A DNA stretch of 64,000 nt, from positions 31,672,243-31,736,242 of the forward strand of contig OZ017796.1 of NCBI GenBank assembly GCA_963969395.1. The letters are read 5' to 3'. The notes beneath the pieces were generated by a model that searched no databases, was not told the DNA's origin, and was given only the letters and a program-made list of their open reading frames with translations. The stretch is from Pseudoscleropodium purum (Eukaryota; Streptophyta; Bryopsida; Hypnales; Brachytheciaceae). Shown here piece by piece: positions 12,157 to 22,070 of this stretch. Position 1 is the stretch's first letter. Every line of letters begins with the position of its first letter. The position numbers and the translations under genes were made by a program.

Positions 12157-13815
12157 ATGCCTCAGCTACGTAGGTCGAGACAAGCGAGTCCCTCTGGAGG
12201 CGAGGTGAAGCTCCGGAAAGTCATTCCGGTTATTCCCTCCACAGAGCCGGAAAAGGCTGAACTCATGGATGATCTCAAATCCATGGGTTGCGTAGGGTTT
12301 GCCGAGAAACCTTGGGGTTTTAGGGAGGAGAGAATGGTCAAGGAGCTCCTCGGAAAGTTGTCCAACCAGTTTGACAACACCATGAGGGGAGCTCCCGTCA
12401 GCTGGAACGAGGGGATGTGGAGAGCGGTTTACGGTTTCCGGGCAGGAGGTTTGGGAATGGCGAGCCGGAAGGATGAGTTTGTCCGAGGGAAGTTCAAGGG
12501 AGCCGTCAACCCGAAGGACGGATACGCGGTCGAGGATTGCTTGGATGACCGACACCGTCGGCTCCTGCAATTCCTGGTTCCGGTTCTTCACCCGGAAAAG
12601 CCGACCAGGGTGACGATCACCCTCGGCAACACCATTTTCGGTGCCCTCAGTGGTACCCGGAAAGTGAATTGGGCACGGATCATTTCCGATCTCGTGGCCC
12701 AGCTGGTTAGCAGGGTTGGGAAGAAAAGGGCCACTCCAGTGTGCCCTTATCTCTTCCACCTCTATCGGGAGAACCAAGTCCTCACCAACATAGAGGAGAA
12801 GGCGTGGAAGACGCAGGAAGTGCTCCTGAAGTATGGGGAGTCGGAGACGGATGACGAGGCGGAATCCGATTCCGGGTCAGACCGGGAGTCCAGCGAGGAA
12901 GAGGAGGAGCCGATGCCGCCGATCAAGCGACAGAAGCTGACGCCTCCACACAAGCACGGGACGCCTCCCGGTCAAGACAAACCGGCCCCGGAGGAGAAAC
13001 CGGAAGCCGAGAAGACCAATTCCGGGGGAGATCCGGATATACAAGATCCGTTCAACGGTCTGATCAACGTCCTCTGCAACATCAGGGCGGATTGGGAGGT
13101 GAAGCACAGGACGCTTGCGGCAATCAGCAAGTTGGTGGGTGCTGCACCGGACAGCAACTTGGCGGAACAAGTGGCGCAATGCATCACGAATCCGGAAGAG
13201 ACCCGGAAGTAGGAAGCCGAGATCCGCCGGTTGCAGGAGGAGGTAGATAAACTGAAGGCAACACTTTTTGCCTATCAGGAAGACGTGACGGCCGCTCGGG
13301 AGATGGCGGAGGAGACTCGGAAGGTGGCCGAGCAGATCAAGGCGGTCCTGGGAGAGACCGGAACGGCAGCGGCCAAGGCGAAGCTCTTCGACGAGAAGAT
13401 CCACGAAGAGAAGAAACTATCCGGTTCCCGAATGGTCCGGATTCTCGCGGACTTCGCCGAGCAGGTGGAGACGGCAATGGTGGAGGGGCGGAAGGCAGCG
13501 GACCGGATCGAGGAGAGCAGCCGGAAGCTGACGGGAGCGACGTGCGACAAAGGTATTCACCTTTCGGACATCTCACTACCGGACCTCTTTCCAGATGCAA
13601 CTATGGCGAAGGACAGGAAGGATTGGACTCCTGAGTCCAAGAAGTCTGCACGGACTGGGACTCCGGGCACGAGACCGGATATCACCATCGACCTGGAGTC
13701 TCCAACCGGACCGAATCCTGCGGAGGGGGAACGGGTCCGGAATTTGAGTGAAGTTTTCGAGGAGCTAGTCCCGGAGACCGGAAGCCCGACGATAGGATCT
13801 AGAGTTGTAGGGTAG
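12157..13815 (+). pseudogene. Family 1 ORF of copy E, one nonsense codon
   Basis: 552-codon frame, colinear with D from the ATG at 12157 to the stop at 13813-13815. A single TAG at 13210-13212 replaces Gln352, just before the coiled-coil region. A 351-aa N-terminal protein with the conserved domain, acidic block and KRQK cluster could still be made, so the copy is damaged but possibly not silent. The change is C-to-T in a CAG (CHG) site. The frame also opens in phase at a GTG six bases upstream of the ATG; I use the ATG. Confidence 0.8.
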
Positions 13816-13960
13816 ATAGGATTTTAATTTCAGTTAGGAGTAGGAGCGGATCCGGATCCGGCTCAACAGTATTAAGTTAGACCGGAAGTTAGATTAGGGT
13901 GGCGGCGGACCCCTACGGGTTTTCCGCTCCTTTTTGTGCTTTTAGGGTTTTTACCCTTTG

Positions 13961-13970
13961 TATATAAATC
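13961..13970 (+). promoter_or_regulatory. Second TATA box downstream of the ORF (copy E)
   Basis: TATATAAATC about 150 bp after the stop codon, conserved in C (near 4142) and D (26100-26109 on the complement). It is followed by GGGAACTAGGAGTTGTCC. If the element is an LTR, this would be the main U3/R promoter and the ORF would sit in U3. Confidence 0.4.
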
Positions 13971-16425
13971 GGTTCCTGCGATGGGAACTAGGAGTTGTCC
14001 ATTTTGCAAATTTTGTTGTACCTTTCTTTTCTCCTCATTGTGTGTCTCTCTCCAGCGCGACAGGATTGTATGATGTGGAGTTAGGATAGTACGAGTTAGT
14101 TTGTAAGTGATTTCTCCCCTTGGTGTTTATTTTCCGATCCTAGGTGCATGTAAGTAGGTACCGAAGAGTTGGGAGTGAACTTAGTTCCTCAGCACGTCTA
14201 GAGTTTGAGATTCCGGGTGAGAAAGCCGTTGTTAAGCTAGGCGGGTAGGGAGGGATTCCTTAGCTACGCTAGAACTCCCGGGTGGGAAATCCGGTTGAGT
14301 GTCCGATCTCCTGTGAGGTCTCACCACCCGTAGGGGTAACGGAAGAACTTTAGTTGATGTTGGAACGGACGGGTGCACTTGTAACCACCTGTCTTCGCAC
14401 GGATCGGAAGTAGCATCAAGGTCGTTGTAGTACGAGAGGGTCGAGTGTGGGGTCTTTGTGTGACCTACGACCCGGATTGCTATCTGGGTTGTTGTGAAGG
14501 ACCAAACCGGATCCGGATTAGCTTAGGAGTTTAGAAGGTAGGACAGTGGGTCTTCAGCCACTATAAGTCACGGAAGGAGTGGTGGGCCTACCACTCTCAA
14601 AATTAAGCGGCGACCCCTCTGATGGTGAAACAGAGGCAAAACCAAACCGGATAGGATTACGGGTACAGGATGACCATCCGGACCGGATTGGTCAGGACGG
14701 ATTTCCAGGATCGGAAGTTGTGAGATCCTGGGATTTGGGTATTTGTACGGACCGGATAGTTAGTAGGACCGGAAGAAGGAGTAATCCGGTCTATAGTTAT
14801 CCGGTGTGGTAGTATTTCTGGTTCTAGATCTAGGACCGAAAAGTAAGATTGGGATACTGACTGAGCTTAACTGCTTAATAGAGCTAGATACTTCACAGGA
14901 TCTCGTGGGTTCGATCTTTAGAGTCACTTAGTTATACTCTAGAGCGATTTTTGTGAGTATAATGGGGAATTGACCTGCCCTGTGCTGCGATACCATCATA
15001 TGATCTTCTTCTAATTTCTAATAATCCCAATTGCTTCAACTTCCACCCAACTACTCTTCATCACCATTAACATCCTAATTTCCAATTAGGACTACTCTAA
15101 TTTCCACTCCATCACTCTAGTTTATCTTCTTCTCTCTCAACCATCAGCTAAAAAGCTAATGTACAACTAACTCCTACAAGTTTTATTCACTCCAATTAGG
15201 AAATATTAAATCTAGTTGAAACTACTACCACACTCATACATCAATACTCCTTAAAATCTCTCCATTATCACAAACGCAACCCAGATTGATTCTTCAAATT
15301 GAAAATATTATCCTCATTCAATTGGACACTTCTTACACACATCACACTTCCTTCGACTAGGACTGATTCAAAAATATCAAGCATCTATGCTGACAAACTC
15401 AACCCTCCAATTAAGACTCACACACGCAATTAAACATTTCTACATATAAACAAAAAAAAGAACATACACAGCTCGACAGGTTGGGACACGATTGGATTTT
15501 ATTCAACAGACGGTAAGTAAAAATAAACACAAAATCAACCCAAATAGGAAATTCCAAACCAGACGGTTACCCATTCAGAGAGGATGATTGAATTGCCAAC
15601 AATTCATTTGGAACCGCACAACTCCAAAATACACACAACTGACCCCACTTGTTTAACTGCAATCTAACTAGACAACTGCAACCATCCTAATTGGAATTTT
15701 CACATACCAACTCTCCACTAACTATCAACTTAGAACTCTTTCACGCAAACCAGTCAATAACCACCTACTAGGAAATTTTCTCACCAGCATACATCACATC
15801 CAACTTGGATGTTCTCCATCTTCTCCAATTAGGATTCCAATTCAGCTTTAATGAACTAGACTGAACATTCAAACTCCAAGTTGGTTTACAGACCAAAAAA
15901 ATATACTTAAACTTCCTTCCAATTCGGTTAAAATGTACACAAAAACACCCAAATTGGATAACCAACATACAAAATCATAACAAAAAAACTCAAATTATTC
16001 ACTAAAAAATCAAAAATTCATTCCAACTAGGATATCTACAGTAGCTTCTAGAGATTTCCACTATACTACAACTATAATAGAAATAGTCAATTTCCGGATT
16101 GCTAAAACTTTTAGTAATGTTATGGAAACAAATCCAATATGGATCCGGAATCCAGAAACGTACCAGATTCCCCAAACCTATGGTCTAGACTTCTGATCTA
16201 AGAAACTAGGAGACCGTTAGGGAAACGGTCATCTATCCATTCTCCACTGGGAACTGTCGGCCGAGTGCTAGGTGCTTAAACCCACTACCACTCCTCTTTT
16301 TCTCCCTCTTTGCTTGCTGAACTTGATGAATGTATAGTTGAAAGAAAGAGTGGTGAGTTAGCAACTGAAATAGGAAAAGATAGAAGGAGTAGTACTGGAT
16401 TAGGTTTCCTAATTGTCGGTAATTC

Positions 16426-18398
16426 ATGGCGGCAGCTGCCAATCTGACTGCACAAAAGTCTAGAGTTGTAGCTCGAATGGCTTGTTCGATTATCCCTTCT
16501 GATCCGGGTCACTGAGCGCAGTTAGAGGAGGACCTCATGTGTATCGGGTGTATCGGATTGTTAAATACGTTGTGGAGCATGAAGAACAAGGAGATGATTC
16601 AAGAACTCATTTACGGAGTTTGAAATCAATACGAGTGGACAATGAGAGGTCGACCCGTAGCTTGGACGAAAGACATTTGGGCGGATGTCTATTCGTTTAA
16701 GAAGAATGGACTTGGACTAGCCGGAAGAGCGGACAAGTACATGACCGGAAAGTTCCAAAGTCAAGCCTACTCGAAGGAGGGTTTTGCCCTTAGCGACTGT
16801 AAAAACGAGAGGCATAGATGGGTATTGGATTTCCTTATTTCAATTATGTATCCAAAAAAGCCTACCCGCGTTATGGTCATGGTGGCCAACACCATTTTCA
16901 GGGCTTTCGAGTACCGGATCGTCCATTGGAGAAGAGTGATTCAGGGAGTTGTGGGCAAGCTGGCAAAACATGTAGGTCAAGCAAAGCACAGCCCTATCAC
17001 GCCATATTTGTTCCACCTCTATCACCACAAAGAGATCTTGAGTGTCGGGGAGACAATTAAGTACAACACTGGAGTCGAGATCCTGAAGTACGGCCTCATA
17101 GAAGAACTAGAGAAGGAGGAGAAGGAATTTGAAGAAGAATAACCGGAAGAGGAAGAAGAAGTAGTGGACTGGAAACGAAAGAAGTCTAATAATCCGGCGG
17201 CACAGAGGAAGGCGCCAACATCAGAATAGGAAGAACCGATATCAGATCCAAAACATCCTCAAGAGCTCGAGTTCTTTGAATTTGGAATCCAGTGGATGCA
17301 GTAGGCCAAACAAATGTATGGCGACCTAGAGGACTATATGCTTCTTATTGCAAACAAACTCAAGGTAGAGTCGAACCAATTTTAGAGGAAATCCAAAAAC
17401 ACCCAAATCCGGAGGAGTTCTGATAAAAGGAAGAACAGGTCCGGATGTTAGAGGAAGAAAGGAACAACTTCAAGTCCCAACTTGAGTGGACGAAAGGGGA
17501 GCTAAATGCGGCAAAACGGAAAGAAACAGAGACTCTCTGACTCATCCATGACCTCAAGGAACTCGTCATGGTTCTAAAACAAACAATGATCCAAGCTGAC
17601 CTCTACACCACCTAGTTGAAAAAGGAAGGACACATGACCGAATCCAAAATGATAAAGATCCTGGTCAATTTCGAAGCCCGGATGGGGATTGTTTTGAAGG
17701 ACATGTAGAAGTTGCTAGAGTACTTGGATTCAGAACAGGCCATCGACTTAGAAGGGTTTCCGGAAGTCCCCAAGAGCATATTTTGAGATACTCCAGTTCA
17801 ACAGACTCCAATGTAGCAGGCTTCTAGTGGTCTGATTCAATCACAATTGGAGGGACTGAAGTCTATCTTCACTCTAGTTGCGGGACCATTAGAAAGCCAA
17901 GCACAAATTCCATCAGGACCAACGGTACTTGAGCCAGAGAAAGGGGCAAGTAAGAAGTCTGTTCCGACAAAGCAAACATTTTCTGTCCCAATTTTTCTAC
18001 CACTTGGGAAAATCATGGTTGGAAAGTTTATGGTATCCGGATTGATGGTTCGCAACAACTTCGACGCATGGATTGGAGTAATGACGAATTCGGTTCGATC
18101 TCATCTGCAAGATTTCTCCCATATGCAACAGTCAATGCCAAAACAAGATTGTGCTGAGATTGAATTGAATGAGTCACCACAAGCCAAGGACCCAAAGATT
18201 CAAGAGATTGAAGAGTCGAAGGAAGAGGTGTTGAAGTCCGAATCTGAGGAAAAGACAGAATTGGAAGACTTACTTCCCAAAGTTTCATAGAAGCCTCAAA
18301 CTCGAGGATCAGCAAAGAATACACCTGTGAAGGCTTCGGTGAAGACTCCCAGTAGTCAAAGCAAGAGCAGCTCCAAGAAGGCACAACGGGGTGAATAA
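16426..18398 (+). pseudogene. Decayed family 2 ORF in F
   Basis: Starts at an ATG (16426) and stays in frame through TGA codons near 16513 and 16621 into a 166-codon open stretch (16642-17142). That stretch clearly matches family 1: MRGRPVAWTKDIW, NERHRWVLDFL, KKPTRVMVMVANTIF and ITPYLFHLYHHKE align with VRGTPVSWNEGMW, DDRHRRLLQFL, EKPTRVTITLGNTIF and VCPYLFHLYRENQ. An acidic run (EELEKEEKEFEEE) follows, then further stops and a frame change. It ends with a Ser/Lys-rich tail (SSQSKSSSKKAQRGE) at 18398. About 100 codons longer than the family 1 ORF. Confidence 0.75.
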
Positions 18399-21300
18399 AG
18401 CACAAGTAGTTAGGTAGGATTTTTATCTAGAATGGGATTTCCAAGCGTGGGTCCGGGTTCCGGATCGTTTTAGGGGTTTCAGATTTGTCGAAGCAGTTGG
18501 GCTGTGGATATTCAGAATATCTCAAGTTGTTCACTGGTTGGTTATCCTGATTTCCAACGTGCCTTTTTGGCTTTTTAGGCATTAACTTTGGTTTTGATTT
18601 TGATTTTTAAGGGCGGGCAAGTTTGTTGCCCTTTCATTCCATCCTAGCAATTATTTTGTCGTATTCCATTCTCTTCTGTAATTTAAGTCACTTGGTGAAC
18701 ATTCTGGCTCCAACCGTATATCCAGATTGTGTTGGTTTATTATTTTGAGTGTTGAGATGTGAAAAGGATGGGTAAGGAGGAATCCAAATTTTAGATAATT
18801 TGATCAAACTAAGGATGTACTATTGTAATGATGTTAGATACGAGACAAGGAAGCTGCACATGGTGCCTTTGAACTACTAGAACGGTAATCTGATTTTTAG
18901 TGAAGTGTGGTGTGAGTGCAGATCCAGAATTAGAAACAATTCTGTACAAAGATTAGCGACCGTCAGAGGAAACTTACTCACAAGAAAGTCTACCAACCTT
19001 AGGATCCGTCATACACCTAGAAAGATTACCCCCCCCCCTTGTCAGTTCCAGGCGTTTGAAATTTGTTATTGTAGTAAGGAGGAGTGAACGCAGTCCTAAG
19101 TAACCTACATTCCAAATCGACCATTCGAGATGTTGTGAGGATCCGGATCTACTCTGTAGACTACAACATCTTGAATACTTGGGTATTTGTTGTTTGTTTG
19201 TTTTTGTTTGTGTAATGAATAGACAAGAGTGGTGAAGTCCCTACCCCTTGAAAGATCAATAGTGAACCCTTTGATGGTAAAACAAAGGAATTGAAAACCA
19301 ATTTATTTCGCGGTGAAATAAAAAAAACAGGTGATTCCAGATTTGGATTAGAATCCGGATAGTAGTGATTTTGGAAAAGAGAGTGAAAGAGAGTAGTCAA
19401 AAGAGGAGGAAACGATCATCCGGATATTGGAGTTTGGAAAGGCATCTAGAATTCCTTGGGACGATAATTTGTGTCATCTTACCACGTTTTCATATATAAA
19501 GATACTTATGCCTAGAGTACGCATGCGACAATGATACGGAATATCACCCTAGGGGATTCCAATGATGTTCTCCTAAACATCAGTATTCGGATTATCTCTT
19601 CTTCCTAAACTAGCTACTCTCTTCTTCTCTTTTCCAGATTCAACTACTTTCCAGATTTCAATCTAGATCCGGTCTCACTCATTTTCTAGTTACGTTTTCT
19701 TAATGTATTGGTTTTCAATTCCTCTATTTTACCATGAGAAGGTCCGCTATTGCTCTTTCAAAGGGTAGGGACTTCACCATTGTAGTTTCTCACACTTTCT
19801 AATCCTACTAAAATACACAAACATCCAAGCAACTTAAAGTATTATAGTAGAGAAGTAAGATCAGTATCCTCACAGCTTTCTGGATGGCCTATTCAGCAAG
19901 CAGGTCACTCAAGACTATGCCCACTCCCCTTCACTACAACAACAAATCAAAAGCACCTGGTACTAACAAGGGGTAGTCTTTCTAATTATTAGACGGATCT
20001 TGAGGTTGGCAAACCTTCCAATGAATAGGAATTTCTACTGGCGTTCACTAATCTCTGCACGGAATCAAGTCTAATTTCGGAACTGCTCTCACACCACTAC
20101 TTGGCTTTAACCAGATTACCATTTCAGTAGTTCAAAGGCACCACGTACAAGTCCTCGTTCACAAATCCAACACTATCACGAACATACTCCCTCAATTTGA
20201 CCGAATTGCCCATGATCCGGATTCCTCCTCACCTGTCCTTTTTACATCTCATCACTCCAATAAACAAACAAACACAATCCATATACAGATATCAAAGCCA
20301 GAAGGTCCACTAGGTGGTTCAAATTATAAAAAGAAATGAAAATACAATTAAATAAGTGCTAGAATGGAATGAGAGGGCAACACCCTTGCTCACCCTTAAA
20401 AACCAAAACCAAAGTCAATACCAAAAAGCCAAAAAAAGCACCCTAAAAAACAAGGCAACCATACTATGAACATCCCGAGATATTTGAAAAGTTCATAGCC
20501 TAGTTGTCCCTAGAAATCCGGAACATGGGCCCAAGCACAGAAATCCCGTTTCAAAATCTAAAAACAAAAATCCTAACAAACTAAAGGCAACCTACTAACT
20601 ACCTACCTCTACGTGCTTTCTTTGAGCTACTCTTGCTTTTACTCCGTGGTATCTTTGCAGATACCTTCACTGGAGTATTTTTGGCTGCCGCTAGAGTCTG
20701 AGGCTTGCGTTACACTTCCGGAGGTGATTCTTTGTCTTCCGTCTCCGTCTCAAATGTGGATTTCAACTCATCCTCATCCAAATCTACAATCTCCTCAATC
20801 TCTAGATCCTTGGCCTGTGACAAATCACTCAATTCAATCTTCGCACAATCTCATTTTGGTGATGGTTGCTGCATGTATGGAAAATCTTTCGGATGAAACC
20901 AAGCCGGATTCGTCATAGCACCAATCCAGTCATTGAGATTGCCACGGACATTCAATCTAGGTGACTTAAATTTTCCAACCATGACTCATCCAAATAGCGG
21001 AAGAGTTGGGACAAACATTTTTTGCTCTCCCGGAACAGTCTATCCACTTGGCTCTTTCTCCAGCTCTAGTACCACTTGCTCCACTAGAGTCTATGCTTGA
21101 CTAATTTCAAGATTTGTAGCTAGAATCAAAATAGCCTTTAGTCCATTCAATTGTAGCTGAACCGGAACACTAGAAGTTTATCAGATCGGAGTTTGTCAAA
21201 CCGGAGTCAACTTAACTGGAATATCCCGGAATATGTTTCTAGGGACTTTCAGAAACTTTGCTAAGATTATGGCCCTATCTGGATCCAAGTACCCCAATAA

Positions 21301-22070
21301 CTTGCACATGTCTTTCAAGATAACTCCCATCCGGACCTCAAAGTCAACTAGGATCTATACCATTTTAGATTCGGTCATGTGGCCTCTCTTGTTCAACCAC
21401 TTGGTGTAGAGTTCCGATCTGATCACCATATGCTTAGGCATCTCTACTCATTCCTTCAAGTTGTGGATAAGTCAAAGGGCATCCGCCTCCCTTTGCCTTA
21501 TCATATTCAGCTCTCCATCCATCTACTCTAACTAGGATTTAAGGTCATCTCTTTCCTCTTCTAATTTTTGGATTTGCTCCTTCTTTTGTCGTAACTCTTC
21601 CAGATCTGGCCATTTGTGGATCTCAACCAAAATCTAGCCCAGTTCCACCTTGAGTTTGTCCACAATGTTAAGTAGGAGGTCCGCCATATCGCCATACATT
21701 TGTTTGGCTTGTTGCATCCATTAGAGTCCAAAATCAAAGAAATCCAAGTCTTCAAGTTGATCCAGATTCTAGCTAGGCTCTTCTCTTTCCAGGGTTGGCA
21801 CCTTTCCTTGTGCAGCCGGATCCATGGACTTTTGTTGCTTCCGGTCAACTATTTTTTCTTCTTCTTCGAGTTGTTCTCCTTCTTCAGATTCCTTTTCTTC
21901 TTTCTCCAGTTCATCTGTAAGGCCATACTTCAGAATCTTGACTCTGGTGTTGTATTGGATCGTCTTCTGACCACTCAAGACATCCTTGTGATGGTGAAGT
22001 TGGAACAAATACGGAGTGATAGGGTTATGTTTTGCCCTTGTTATGTAATCAGCCAATTTGGCTACCACGC

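Larger units (their letters stand above)
11703..14992 (+). mobile_element. Family 1 element, copy E (complete)
   Basis: A 3290-bp insertion from TGTCGCAGC to GCTGCGATA (last repeat base pair changed), flanked by the perfect 5-bp duplication CCATC (11698-11702 and 14993-14997). Same layout as C: CCGGAT-rich leader, TATAAAA at 11976-11982, ORF 12157-13815, second TATATAAATC at 13961-13970, then about 1 kb of 3' sequence. TG..CA ends with 5-bp duplications are what LTRs show, but the 9-bp terminal inverted repeat, the ORF and the absence of a partner LTR are unusual. E lies inside I. Confidence 0.9.
10798..16040. mobile_element. Non-coding element I (contains E)
   Basis: Starts TGTAGAT at 10798 and ends ATCTACA at 16040. 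It is flanked by GTAAC (10793-10797) and GTAGC (16041-16045), a 5-bp duplication with one change. Excising it aligns F with H across GGTAAC/CTTCTAG. About 1.95 kb without E. It has no ORF of note but many copies of a CCAATTAGG-like word on both strands. It resembles families 1 and 2 in end type (TG..CA, 5-bp duplication) but shares no sequence that I can see. Confidence 0.65.
10714..19530 (+). mobile_element. Family 2 element F (complete, contains I and E)
   Basis: Runs from TGTGGGAGCATG at 10714 to GCATGCGACA at 19530, flanked by the perfect duplication ATGAT (10709-10713 and 19531-19535). Without the nested I and E it is about 3.57 kb. It encodes a decayed relative of the family 1 ORF and has a long non-coding 3' part with GTTTGTTTG runs. 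It inserted into H in the opposite orientation, which explains the inverted copy of its 3' end just left of it. Confidence 0.85.

Noticed and set aside
12166..12777. Long antisense frame (about 203 codons) opposite the family 1 ORF, also present in C, A and D
   Set aside because: It mirrors the codon bias of the sense ORF and has no independent motif; the sense frame carries the homology to family 2.
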